Of a DNA stretch of 64,000 nucleotides, positions 27,842 to 36,322 are shown piece after piece. A model generated the notes under the pieces. It was not told where the DNA came from, searched no databases, and was given only the letters and a program-made list of their open reading frames with translations. Each line of letters starts with the position of its first letter. The stretch's first letter is position 1. The position numbers were made by a program, and so were the translations under genes. Location of the stretch: positions 2,728,001 through 2,792,000 of the forward strand of contig NZ_OU745390.1 in NCBI RefSeq assembly GCF_916618955.1, read 5' to 3'. Source of the DNA: Pseudomonas sp. Marseille-Q3773. GTDB taxonomy: Bacteria; Pseudomonadota; Gammaproteobacteria; Pseudomonadales; Pseudomonadaceae.

Positions 27842-28861
27842 TTAGATCATTTCCTCGGCGCCCTTGCCGCCGAGCACGATCTCGCCGGCCTCGGCCATGC
27901 GTCGGGCGATGGTGAGGATTTCCTTCTGCGCCGTTTCCACGTCGCTGACCCGCACTGGCCCCTTGGCTTCCAGGTCGTCGCGCAGCAGCTCGGAAGCACG
28001 CTTGGACATGTTCTTGAATATCTTGTCCTTGACCCGCTCGTCGGCGCCCTTGAGCGACACCACCAGCACGTCCGACGACACTTCGCGCAGCAGCGCCTGG
28101 ATGCCACGGTCGTCGACGTCGGCCAGGTTGTTGAAGACGAACATCAGGTCCTCGATCTGCTCCGACAGGTCGCTGTCGATTTCGCGGATCGCGTCCATCA
28201 GTGCACCTTCGACCGAACTGTCGAGGAAGTTCATGATGTCGGCTGCACGCTTGATGCCACCCAGGGTCGTACGCGCCGCGTTGGAGTTGCCCGAGAACTG
28301 CTTCTCGAGGATCTGGTTCAGCTCCTTCAGCGCCGCCGGTTGCACGGTGTTCAGCGAGGATACGCGCAAGACGATGTCCAGGCGCACCTTGTGGTCGAAG
28401 TTGCTCAGCACTTCGCCAGCCTGGTCGGGGTCGAGGTAGGCCACCACGATGGCCTGGATCTGCGGGTGTTCGTAGCGGATCACGTCGGCCACGGCACGCG
28501 GCTCCATCCACTTGAGGCTGTCCAGGCCGCTGGTGTTGCCACCGAGCAGGATGCGGTCGACCAGGCCGTTGGCCTTGTCCTCGCCGAGGGCCTGGTTGAG
28601 CATCTTGCGAATGTACGCGTCGGAACCGACACCCAGGCTGGTCTGGTCGCCGACGATCTCGACGAACTCGCTCATCACCTGCTCGACCTGGTCGCGGTGC
28701 ACATTGCCCATCTGCGCCATCGCTACACCGACCCGCTGCACTTCCTTGGGCCCCATGTGGCGCAGCACCTGGGCCGCATCGGTCTCGCCCAGCGAGAGCA
28801 GGAGGATCGCCGCTTTGTCGACGCGGCTCAGCTTGGCGGTAACGGCTCGGTTATCACTCAT
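27842..28861 (-). CDS. fliG: Flagellar motor switch protein FliG
   Basis: 339-aa C-ring protein that links FliF to FliM and contacts the stator. The N-terminal domain (KLSRVDKAAILLLSLGE) binds FliF. The middle domain has IRYEHPQIQAIVVAYLDP. The C-terminal torque helix region includes FEDLMFVFNNLADVDDRGIQ-like sequence (IEDLMFVFNNLADVDDRGIQ). ATG at 28861 overlaps fliF by 8 bp. Confidence 0.97.
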   Translation of the reverse strand: MSDNRAVTAKLSRVDKAAILLLSLGETDAAQVLRHMGPKEVQRVGVAMAQMGNVHRDQVEQVMSEFVEIVGDQTSLGVGSDAYIRKMLNQALGEDKANGLVDRILLGGNTSGLDSLKWMEPRAVADVIRYEHPQIQAIVVAYLDPDQAGEVLSNFDHKVRLDIVLRVSSLNTVQPAALKELNQILEKQFSGNSNAARTTLGGIKRAADIMNFLDSSVEGALMDAIREIDSDLSEQIEDLMFVFNNLADVDDRGIQALLREVSSDVLVVSLKGADERVKDKIFKNMSKRASELLRDDLEAKGPVRVSDVETAQKEILTIARRMAEAGEIVLGGKGAEEMI

Positions 28862-30632
28862 CGGCGTTGATCCACTCTTTCACGACCTGGGCCACACGGC
28901 CCGGGTCTTCGGCCACCAGGCCTTTGATTGCGTTGAGCTGTGCCTCGTAGCCCTCGGTCGGGCTAGGCAGCAGAATGCTTGTCGGGCCACCCAGAGTGAC
29001 GCGGTCGCTGGCCAGTTCGCCATCCAACCCCACCATGCCGCCCAGCTCCATGTCGCTATCCTGGGCAGCCTGCTTGCCGCCCCCGGTAATATTGTTCAGC
29101 ACCGGCCGCAGTACACCGAACACCAGCACCAGGATGAACACCACGCCCAGCACCTGCTTGACGATGTCCCAGAACCACGGCTGCTGGTAGAAGGCGATGT
29201 CGGCGACTTCCTCGCCACGGTCGGCAGCGAACGGCACGTTGATCACCGTCACGCTGTCGCCACGGCTGGCATCGAAACCGACCGCATCCTGCACCAGGCG
29301 GGTGAAGCGCGCCAGGTCCTCGGCACCCCACGGCGCACGGCTGGTGTCGCCAGTGGCCGGGTCGACCTTGACCTGGTCATCCACGACCACGGCCACCGAC
29401 AGACGGGTCATGCGCCCCTGCTGCTGGCGGGTGTGGCTGATGGAACGGTCCAGCTCGAAGTTCTTGGTGCTCTGCTGACGCTTGTCCGACGGGTACGGCG
29501 CCAGCATCGGCTGGCCGGTGGCCGGGTCCATGATCTGCTGGCCATTGGCGTCTACCAGTGGCTGGCCGGGCTGGATAGCCGCCGCCGGCGTGGCAGCGCC
29601 ACCAGTGGTCTGCGGTGCCGAGGCCGGGCCTGGCGGCTGGTTGCTCAGCGCACCAGGCACGCCCTGCGGGCCTTGGCTGCTGGCACGTTGTTCGTCGACC
29701 GACTGCTCGCTGCGCAAGGCCGGCTGGTCGGGGTTGAACTGCTCGGAGGTGGACTCGACCGCGCTGAAGTCAAGGTCGGCAGACACTTCGGCCTTGTAGC
29801 GGTCATTACCCAGCACCGGTTGCAGGATGTTGTGCACGCGCTGGGTGAGCATGCTTTCCACCCGGCGGCTGTAGTCGAACTGCTTGCCGGCCTGGGTCAG
29901 GGCGGTGTCCTGGATCTGCTCGGACAACAGGTTGCCTTTCTGGTCGACCACGGTGACCTGGGACTTGTCCAGTTCCGGCACGCTGGTCGCGACCAGGTTG
30001 ACGATGGCCATCACCTGCCCGGCTTCGAGGGCACGGCCCGGGTATAGCTCGACCAGCACCGAGGCGCTGGGCTTGCGCTCGTCACGGACGAACACCGAGC
30101 TTTTCGGAATCGCCAGGTGCACGCGTGCGCCCTTGACATTGTTCAGGCTGGACACGGTACGTGCCAGTTCGCCTTCCAGGCTGCGACGATAACGGGTGGC
30201 TTCCATGAACTGGCTGGTGCCCAGGCCCTGCTCCTTGTCGAGCAGCTCGAAGCCGACATTGCCATCGCTCGGCGCCACGCCGGCCGCGGCCAGTTTCAGG
30301 CGCGCACGGGAGAGGTCGTCGGCCTTGACCAGCAGAGCGCCGGAATTGGGCTCGACGTTGTAGGGGATGTCGGCAGCAGCCAGGGTATCCATGACCTGCT
30401 TGGTGTCCATGCCCGCCAGGCTGCCATACAGCGGGCGGTAGTCCGGTTGTTGCGACCACAGCACCACGGCAAAGCCGATCGCCACGCTGGCGGCCAGGCC
30501 GACCAACAGGCCGACCTGACGTAGCATGGGCATCTGCGCGATGTTTTCCAGAAACGCCATGCCGAACAGCGGCGGCTTGGCCGCTGGCGGGCCGCTTTTC
30601 ACGGGGGCGTTGTCGACGACTGCTTCAGCCAT
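28854..30632 (-). CDS. fliF: Flagellar MS-ring protein FliF
   Basis: 592 aa. Transmembrane helices are near 37-58 (VGLLVGLAASVAIGFAVVLW) and 445-465 (QVLGVVFILVLVFGVLRPVL). Periplasmic ring-building domains include ARVHLAIPKSSVFVRDERKP. The C-terminal FliG-binding tail ends EDPGRVAQVVKEWINADE. The MS ring is the assembly base. It starts 15 bp after fliE. Confidence 0.97.
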   Translation of the reverse strand: MAEAVVDNAPVKSGPPAAKPPLFGMAFLENIAQMPMLRQVGLLVGLAASVAIGFAVVLWSQQPDYRPLYGSLAGMDTKQVMDTLAAADIPYNVEPNSGALLVKADDLSRARLKLAAAGVAPSDGNVGFELLDKEQGLGTSQFMEATRYRRSLEGELARTVSSLNNVKGARVHLAIPKSSVFVRDERKPSASVLVELYPGRALEAGQVMAIVNLVATSVPELDKSQVTVVDQKGNLLSEQIQDTALTQAGKQFDYSRRVESMLTQRVHNILQPVLGNDRYKAEVSADLDFSAVESTSEQFNPDQPALRSEQSVDEQRASSQGPQGVPGALSNQPPGPASAPQTTGGAATPAAAIQPGQPLVDANGQQIMDPATGQPMLAPYPSDKRQQSTKNFELDRSISHTRQQQGRMTRLSVAVVVDDQVKVDPATGDTSRAPWGAEDLARFTRLVQDAVGFDASRGDSVTVINVPFAADRGEEVADIAFYQQPWFWDIVKQVLGVVFILVLVFGVLRPVLNNITGGGKQAAQDSDMELGGMVGLDGELASDRVTLGGPTSILLPSPTEGYEAQLNAIKGLVAEDPGRVAQVVKEWINADE

Positions 30633-30647
30633 GGATTATGTCCGTCC

Positions 30648-30980
30648 TCAAACCGGCATCTGCATGATGTCCTGGTACGCCTGGACCAGCTTGTTGCGTA
30701 CCTGGGTCAGGGCCTGCATCGATACGCTGGCCTTTTGCGAAGCGATCATGACGTCAGTCAGGTCGACGCCGCTCTTGCCGATCTCGAAGGCGTTGGCCAG
30801 CTGGGTCGAAGCCTGCTGCGTCTCATGCACCTTGCCGATGGCCTGGCCGAGCATATCGGCAAAGGTACTCTGCCCCGGCGCCAGCTCGGGGGCTGCAGCC
30901 ACCTTGGGCAGCGACATGGCGTCGGCCTGCATGGCCCGCATGTCCAACATCAGACGATTGAATTCAACACCTTGGCTCAT
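30648..30980 (-). CDS. fliE: MS-ring/rod junction protein FliE
   Basis: 110-aa rod-base protein with the conserved C-terminal helices [20 protein letters not shown] and [15 protein letters not shown]. It is the first gene of fliE-F-G-H-I-J and sits downstream of a strong sigma-54 site. Confidence 0.95.
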   Translation of the reverse strand: MSQGVEFNRLMLDMRAMQADAMSLPKVAAAPELAPGQSTFADMLGQAIGKVHETQQASTQLANAFEIGKSGVDLTDVMIASQKASVSMQALTQVRNKLVQAYQDIMQMPV

Positions 30981-31041
30981 GACCCTTCTCTCTCCTGCGG
31001 CCGCATTTTTTTGACGTGATGCGGCGGATAGCCTACCTAAA

Positions 31042-31056
31042 GCAACAAAGGTGCCA
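31042..31056 (-). promoter_or_regulatory. Sigma-54 promoter of the fliE operon
   Basis: Minus-strand TGGCACCTTTGTTGC is a perfect match to TGGCAC-N5-TTGC. It lies ~62 bases before the fliE ATG. FleR- or FleQ-activated sigma-54 promoters at this position are known in Pseudomonas. Confidence 0.92.
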
Positions 31057-31123
31057 GCCTGCGATCAGCCCGGTTTTTTACCCGCCCCTGCAGGAGCGGC
31101 CTTGTGCGGTTCTGTGGTTGTTG

Positions 31124-32485
31124 TCAGCCGAACAGGCTGGCTTCGACGTCGAACCCGGCATCGCGCATCTGCGCCAGCTTGTAGCGCAGGGTGCGTGGGC
31201 TTATCCCGAGCCGTTCAGCCGCTTCTTTGCGGCGGCCACGCTCGGCGCGCAGGGTGTCGATGATCATCTGGTACTCGTGGCGGCGCATGTCATCGCCCAA
31301 CCCGCCCGCTTCAACGGCCGCTTCAAGGGGTGACTCGCTGCCAGCTGACAATGGAATGGCGCCCGCCAGACAAAAATCCGCCGCCTCGATCACGCCACCC
31401 TGTTGCAGGATCAACGCGCGCTGCAGGGCGTTGTCCAATTCGCGCACGTTCCCCGGCCAGGCATGCGCCTGCAGGCAGGCGCGGGCCTCGGGCGACAGGC
31501 GCACCGGCGCATGCTTCATCTTGGCCACATGGCGGGCCAGCAGCCGCTCGGCCAGTTGCAGGATGTCGCCCGGGCGTTCGCGCAGCGGGCGCCAGGCCAG
31601 AGGGAACACCGACAGCCGGTAGAACAAGTCTTCGCGGAAGCGCCCGGCCACCACCTCGCCGGCCAGGTCACGGTTGGTGGTAGCCAGCACGCGGATATCC
31701 AGGCTGATCGGTTTGCGCCCGCCAACCCGCTCCACTTCACGCTCCTGCAGCACCCGTAGCAACTTGGCCTGCAGGGCCAGCGGCATTTCCGAAATCTCGT
31801 CGAGCAGCAAGGTACCGCCGTCGGCCTGCTCGAACTTGCCGGCCTGGGCGGCGATGGCGCCGGTGAAGGCACCCTTCTCATGGCCGAACAAGGTGGCCTC
31901 GAGCATGTTGTCGGGGATGGCCGCGCAATTGATTGCCACGAACGGTTGCGCGGCCCGCGGCGACTGCTGGTGGATGTAGCGCGCCAGCACTTCCTTGCCG
32001 GTGCCGGACTCACCCGAGATTAGTACGGTCGAGTCGCTGCGCGCCACGCGTGCGGCCAGCTCCAGCAATTGCCGGCTGGCCGGCTCGCAAGCGACCGGAC
32101 CCTCTGCGTCGGCCACCCCCAGTCGCCCCGCAGCATGGCGCTCGACCAGGCTGAGCAGGGCCTTGGGCTCGAATGGCTTGACCAGATAATCAGCTGCCCC
32201 CTGGCGCATGGCCTCGACCGCGCGCTCCACGGCGGCATGCGCGGTCATCAGCAATACCGGCAACTGCGGCTGCTGGCGGCGCAACTGGGCCAACAGCTGG
32301 TGCCCGTCCATGCCGGGCATGTTGACATCGCTGACCACCAGGCTGAAGGCTTGTTGCTGCACCGCCTCCAGAGCTTCCTCGGCACTGCCTACCGCCTGGT
32401 AGGTGAAACCGCCGATTTCCAGGGTATCGCCCAACGCCTGGCGCAATACCCGGTCGTCCTCCACCAGCAGCACCTTGATTGCCAT
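31124..32485 (-). CDS. fleR: Sigma-54 response regulator FleR
   Basis: 453 aa. The receiver domain has D10-D11 and phospho-acceptor D53 (VVSDVNMPGMDG). The AAA+ domain has Walker A GESGTGKE, the sigma-54-contact loop GAFTGA and Walker B TLLLDEISEM. A Fis-type helix-turn-helix lies at the C-terminus (RKEAAERLGISPRTLRYKL). It is phosphorylated by FleS and activates class III flagellar genes. The start overlaps the fleS stop (TAATG). Confidence 0.97.
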   Translation of the reverse strand: MAIKVLLVEDDRVLRQALGDTLEIGGFTYQAVGSAEEALEAVQQQAFSLVVSDVNMPGMDGHQLLAQLRRQQPQLPVLLMTAHAAVERAVEAMRQGAADYLVKPFEPKALLSLVERHAAGRLGVADAEGPVACEPASRQLLELAARVARSDSTVLISGESGTGKEVLARYIHQQSPRAAQPFVAINCAAIPDNMLEATLFGHEKGAFTGAIAAQAGKFEQADGGTLLLDEISEMPLALQAKLLRVLQEREVERVGGRKPISLDIRVLATTNRDLAGEVVAGRFREDLFYRLSVFPLAWRPLRERPGDILQLAERLLARHVAKMKHAPVRLSPEARACLQAHAWPGNVRELDNALQRALILQQGGVIEAADFCLAGAIPLSAGSESPLEAAVEAGGLGDDMRRHEYQMIIDTLRAERGRRKEAAERLGISPRTLRYKLAQMRDAGFDVEASLFG

Positions 32486-33702
32486 TACGCGCCCTCCGCC
32501 AACTGCCCGTCGATCAAGGGCAGCTCCACCCGCACGCAGGTTCCCCGGCCCATCTTCGAGCGCAGGCTGAGCGAGCCCTGATGCGCGCGCACCACGGCCT
32601 TGACCACGGCCAGGCCCAGGCCGGTGCCGGTGGGCCTGGTGGTCAGGAACGGTTCACCCAGGCGCCCGAGCAGGTCTGCCGCGATGCCACTGCCGGCGTC
32701 GCTCACGCACAGGCACAAGGTCCGCTGGCGGCGGAACAGATGCACTTTCAGCCGCGCCGGGCTGTCGCTGGCCTGCAGGGCATTCTCGATCAGGTTGAGC
32801 AAGGCACCGACCAAGGTATCGCGGTTGCACAGCAGCTCACCGAGGTGGCTGTCGCACTGCCAGCGCACGGTGTGCCCCTGTACATGCACCTGGGCTGCCT
32901 GCTGCAGCGCCTGGAACAATGCCTTCGGCGTAATCCTGTCACCCAGCGGCAATTCGCCACGGGCAAATACCAGCATGTCGCGCACCTGGTGCTCCAGCTC
33001 GTGCAGGCGCTCCTTCAGGGTACCGGCAAACCGCTGGCGGGTTTCCAGACTCAGGTTTTGTTCGGGATCGGCCAGGTGGCTGGCGTAGAGCATGGCCGCC
33101 GACAGCGGCGTGCGGATCTGGTGGGCCAGCGAGGCGACCATGCGCCCCAGCGACGACAGCCGTTCATGACGAGCCAGCTGGTCCTGCAAGCGACGGGTTT
33201 CAGTCAGGTCGTTGAGCAGCACCAGTTGGCCGGGCTCGGCATCCAGCGAGCGGGTGGCAATGGACAGGCGGCGGCCATCGCGCAGCGAGACTTCGTGGCC
33301 GTCGTCCTTGCGTGGGGCAAAGCTGCGGGCGATCACCTGGCGCCACAGCTGGCCGATTAGCGGCTCACCGAGCAGTTCGCAGGCTGCCGGGTTGGCTTCA
33401 CGCACCAGGCCCTGGCCATCGATCACGATCACCCCGCCTGGCAGCAGGTCGAGCAGATTCTGCAGGCGGTTGGCCAGGCGCTCCTTTTCGCTCAGCTCGG
33501 CGATGCGCTGGGCACTGACCACCGCCAGTTCACCCTTGAGCTCGCTGACCCGTGCCTCGAGCAGGCTGTAGGACTGGCTCAGCTGGCTGGACACCTGATT
33601 GAACAGGGCAAATGCCTGCTCGACGCCCTGGCGGCTTTCCTGTTCGACCAGGGATTGCCCCTGCGCAAAGGGGGCTCGGGATACGTGGGCGGCCTGGGGC
33701 AT
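32485..33702 (-). CDS. fleS: Sensor histidine kinase FleS
   Basis: 405-aa cytoplasmic kinase without a transmembrane segment. An N-terminal coiled coil (about 20-80) leads to a PAS domain (about 82-170), the H-box with H194 (LAHQIRTPLSA), the N-box NLIENALQA and the G-boxes DAGSGI and GTGLGLAVV. It phosphorylates FleR. It has its own sigma-54 promoter upstream. Confidence 0.97.
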   Translation of the reverse strand: MPQAAHVSRAPFAQGQSLVEQESRQGVEQAFALFNQVSSQLSQSYSLLEARVSELKGELAVVSAQRIAELSEKERLANRLQNLLDLLPGGVIVIDGQGLVREANPAACELLGEPLIGQLWRQVIARSFAPRKDDGHEVSLRDGRRLSIATRSLDAEPGQLVLLNDLTETRRLQDQLARHERLSSLGRMVASLAHQIRTPLSAAMLYASHLADPEQNLSLETRQRFAGTLKERLHELEHQVRDMLVFARGELPLGDRITPKALFQALQQAAQVHVQGHTVRWQCDSHLGELLCNRDTLVGALLNLIENALQASDSPARLKVHLFRRQRTLCLCVSDAGSGIAADLLGRLGEPFLTTRPTGTGLGLAVVKAVVRAHQGSLSLRSKMGRGTCVRVELPLIDGQLAEGA

Positions 33703-33756
33703 CGTGCTCTCTCGCGTGGCTGACCGTCATAAAAACGGTATGTTGCCAGCGGTGTA

Positions 33757-33771
33757 GCAATAGCCGTGCCG
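33757..33771 (-). promoter_or_regulatory. Sigma-54 promoter of fleSR
   Basis: Minus-strand CGGCACGGCTATTGC keeps GG-N10-GC and the TTGC box, ~55 bases before the fleS ATG. FleQ activates fleSR through sigma-54 in Pseudomonas. Confidence 0.85.
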
Positions 33772-33788
33772 AAGCTGTGGACTTGTGC

Positions 33789-33820
33789 CGCCTGTACCCA
33801 CGAAGGGGCCGGTACAGGCG
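33789..33820 (-). other. Strong stem-loop just after fleQ
   Basis: Perfect 10-bp inverted repeat CGCCTGTACC/GGTACAGGCG with a 12-base loop, starting ~12 bases after the fleQ stop. No T-run follows on the minus strand. It may therefore stabilise or attenuate the fleQ mRNA rather than act as a classic intrinsic terminator. Confidence 0.45.
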
Positions 33821-33831
33821 ACCGTCAGGCG

Positions 33832-35307
33832 TCAATCCTCCGCCTGCTCCTCGCCACCCTGGCGGCTCATGCCGTACTTGCGCATTTTCTCGACCAGGGT
33901 AGTGCGACGAATGCGCAACCGCTCGGCCGCACGCGCGACGATACCGTTGGCGTCGTCCAGGGCCTGCTGGATCAGCCCCTGCTCCAGGCTGCCGAGGTAA
34001 TCCTTGAGGTCCAGGCCTTCAGGGGGCAGCATCGCGTGGTTGCTGAAGTTCGGCGTGTGGCCATTGATTGCCACGCGCTCTTCGAGGTCGCTGCGCAGGC
34101 TGTCGACCATCTGCTCGTCTTCGTCATCGACGTAACGGAATTTCTTCGGCAGCTCGGATACGCCGATCACCCCATATGGATGCATGATCGCCATGCGCTC
34201 GACCAGGTTGGCCAGCTCACGCACGTTACCCGGCCAGCCATGCCGGCACAGCGACATGATCGCGGCAGAGTTGAAACGGATGGAACCACGCTTCTCGTGT
34301 TCCATGCGCGAGATCAGCTCGTTCATCAGCAGCGGGATGTCCTCCACCCGCTCACGCAGCGGCGCCATCTCGATGGGGAACACGTTGAGGCGATAGTACA
34401 GGTCTTCGCGGAACGTGCCCTCCTCGATCATGGTCTCGAGGTTCTTGTGGGTCGCGGCGATGATGCGCACATCGATGCTCTGGGTCTTGTTGCTACCCAC
34501 TCGTTCGAATGTACGTTCCTGCAGTACGCGCAACAGCTTGACCTGCATCGGCAACGGCATGTCGCCGATTTCGTCGAGGAACAGGGTACCGCCGTTGGCC
34601 AGCTCGAAACGCCCGGCACGGCTGGTGATGGCCCCGGTGAAGGCGCCCTTCTCGTGGCCGAACAGTTCGCTTTCCAGCAGCTCGGCGGGGATTGCCCCGC
34701 AGTTGACCGGCACGAACGGCGCTTCGCGGCGCTTGGAGTGGTAGTGAAGGTTGCGCGCCACCACTTCCTTGCCGGTGCCGGACTCGCCGAGGATCAGCAC
34801 GCTGGCATCGGTATCGGCCACCTGCTGCATCATCTGCCGCACATGCTGGATGGCACGGCTGGTGCCGACCAGGCTGCGGAACAGGTTCGGTTCGCGCTGG
34901 CGACCACGCTCGCGCGCCTGGTCGTACATCTCGCGGTAGACCTGGGCACGGTGCAGCGAATCCAGCAACTGGCTGTAGCTTGGCGGCATTTCCAGATTGG
35001 AAAGCACCCGACGGCGAAGGTCCTCCGGCAGCTCTGCAGAAGAAATTTCACCTAAAAGCAGAACGGGAAGGAACTCATCCCACCCTGCCACTGTCTTAAC
35101 GAGCCCAAGGAGATTGCCCGGAGCATTTACAGCACCGATGAGCACGCACAGCACTTCACGACTGGAAGACAACGGCTCGACCACTTGCTGCCAGTCATGG
35201 CTGGAGCAAGCGAGGTTTTCTTCACCCAGGAAGTTAAGCACCACCGCGAGATCGCGGCGGCGTGCGCTGTCGTCATCGATCAGCAGAATCTTGGTTTCAC
35301 GCCACAT
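33832..35307 (-). CDS. fleQ: Flagellar master regulator FleQ
   Basis: 491 aa. The N-terminal FleQ/receiver-like domain is degenerate, with no phosphorylatable aspartate at the usual strand end (LCVLIGAV). The AAA+ domain has [10 protein letters not shown] (c-di-GMP-binding region, about 142-151), Walker A GESGTGKE at 174-181 and GAFTGA. The C-terminal helix-turn-helix is [18 protein letters not shown]. It is the enhancer-binding protein at the top of the sigma-54 flagellar cascade and also a c-di-GMP sensor. It starts from a probable sigma-70 promoter. Confidence 0.97.
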   Translation of the reverse strand: MWRETKILLIDDDSARRRDLAVVLNFLGEENLACSSHDWQQVVEPLSSSREVLCVLIGAVNAPGNLLGLVKTVAGWDEFLPVLLLGEISSAELPEDLRRRVLSNLEMPPSYSQLLDSLHRAQVYREMYDQARERGRQREPNLFRSLVGTSRAIQHVRQMMQQVADTDASVLILGESGTGKEVVARNLHYHSKRREAPFVPVNCGAIPAELLESELFGHEKGAFTGAITSRAGRFELANGGTLFLDEIGDMPLPMQVKLLRVLQERTFERVGSNKTQSIDVRIIAATHKNLETMIEEGTFREDLYYRLNVFPIEMAPLRERVEDIPLLMNELISRMEHEKRGSIRFNSAAIMSLCRHGWPGNVRELANLVERMAIMHPYGVIGVSELPKKFRYVDDEDEQMVDSLRSDLEERVAINGHTPNFSNHAMLPPEGLDLKDYLGSLEQGLIQQALDDANGIVARAAERLRIRRTTLVEKMRKYGMSRQGGEEQAED

Positions 35308-35413
35308 GCAATAGCAACTTCCCTAGTCATATCGGCGCCCAGCAGGGGCGTGTTCGACATCATTCCGACTGAATGGTCAGTGTTCGGACGTCTGAAATTC
35401 GAAAACAGCCACT

Positions 35414-35442
35414 AGTAAAGTCAAAAATCACCAGCCAGTCAA
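35414..35442 (-). promoter_or_regulatory. Candidate sigma-70 promoter of fleQ
   Basis: Minus-strand TTGACT, a 17-base spacer, then TTTACT (5/6 and 4/6 matches to consensus), ~107 bases before the fleQ ATG. No GG-N10-GC element is seen here. This agrees with fleQ being the sigma-70-driven top regulator. Confidence 0.6.
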
Positions 35443-35476
35443 ATTAATGGCGCATGGCTTTTGGCAACATCTGTGG

Positions 35477-35773
35477 TCACGAGAACAGATGGTATACCTT
35501 CGCGGCGTTTTTCGCCTGACGGATTTTCGTCATTTCATCGACCAGGGTTTGACGCTCGCCACTTGCAACTTCAATTAATTGGCGATAAACGCTCAATAAC
35601 TGCTCGAGACTGGCACTGACATCGGCCTCGTTGCCCTTTGCCTCGGTCAGCATTTCGCTGATGCGCAAACGGCATTCCAGGTCCAACTCCCCTACCGCTT
35701 CCCAGTCACGGTTGGCCAGCGCCGCCAGCAGCAGCTCCCGGGTGTGTTCGATTCGGGCGATAACTTCGCTCAT
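35477..35773 (-). CDS. fliT: Flagellar chaperone FliT-like protein
   Basis: 98-aa, all-helical small protein at the FliT position directly after fliS (12-bp gap) and before fleQ. FliT-type chaperones bind the FliD cap protein and prevent premature assembly. Sequence identity to enteric FliT is low in this genus, so the call rests on size, helical heptad pattern and gene order. Confidence 0.82.
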   Translation of the reverse strand: MSEVIARIEHTRELLLAALANRDWEAVGELDLECRLRISEMLTEAKGNEADVSASLEQLLSVYRQLIEVASGERQTLVDEMTKIRQAKNAAKVYHLFS

Positions 35774-35785
35774 GTCACTCCTTTG

Positions 35786-36181
35786 TCAGGAAGCCGCCGA
35801 CTGATCGCCGATTGCGTCCCAACCTTCCTTCACAGTGATCAGCAGGCGTGCCACTTCATCGATGATAGCGGGGTCACCCTTGGCGTTGGCCTCGATCAAG
35901 CGACGACTCATGTAGGTATACAGGCTGTCCAGGTCGGCCAGGCTGTCGGCGTGGTTTTCCAGGTCCAGGCCTTCGCGCAGCCCGCCGATGATGTCGATGG
36001 CCTTGCCGATGAGGATACCCCGTTGCGCGACGTCGTTGCGCGCAATCGCTCCCTTGGCCTGCGCCATGCGGTCCAGGCCGCCCTGCATGAGCATCTGCAC
36101 CAGACGGTGCGGGCTGGCTTCGGACGTTTGCGCCACACCATTGACTTTCTGGTACTGCCGAAGGGCCAACATCGGGTTCAT
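35786..36181 (-). CDS. fliS: Flagellin export chaperone FliS
   Basis: 131-aa helical chaperone with the family N-terminus LRQYQKVN...SPHRLVQMLMQGGLDRM, which binds the C-terminus of flagellin. ATG at 36181 follows GAGG with nine bases of spacing. An upstream methionine would extend through the sigma-28 promoter and is rejected. Confidence 0.95.
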   Translation of the reverse strand: MNPMLALRQYQKVNGVAQTSEASPHRLVQMLMQGGLDRMAQAKGAIARNDVAQRGILIGKAIDIIGGLREGLDLENHADSLADLDSLYTYMSRRLIEANAKGDPAIIDEVARLLITVKEGWDAIGDQSAAS

Positions 36182-36222
36182 GGATCTACCTCGTTGCTGC
36201 GAAAAAGGTTGCTTGTACCTGT

Positions 36223-36249
36223 GTATCGCCGCCCCGTCAAAAAACTTTA
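36223..36249 (-). promoter_or_regulatory. Sigma-28 (FliA) promoter of fliST
   Basis: Minus-strand TAAAGTTT, 11 bases, GGCGATAC. The -35 is identical to the enteric FliA consensus, and the -10 matches GCCGATAA at six of eight positions. It lies between the fliD terminator and fliS, ~42 bases before the ATG. It gives fliS, fliT and perhaps fleQ a FliA-dependent transcript. Confidence 0.85.
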
Positions 36250-36261
36250 GCCGCCCAATAG

Positions 36262-36298
36262 AAAAGCCCGACACGCCTGCTGACGCCGTCGGGCTTTC
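36262..36298 (-). terminator. Intrinsic terminator of fliD
   Basis: Minus-strand stem AGCCCGAC/GTCGGGCT with a 15-base loop, followed by TTTTCTATT, 25 bases after the fliD stop. Confidence 0.85.
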
Positions 36299-36322
36299 TG
36301 CGTTACCACGCTATCTTTGCGG

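Noticed and set aside
31070..31095. GC-rich hairpin between fleR and fliE as a terminator
   Set aside because: On the transcribed minus strand it is followed by A residues, not T, so it does not fit an intrinsic terminator.
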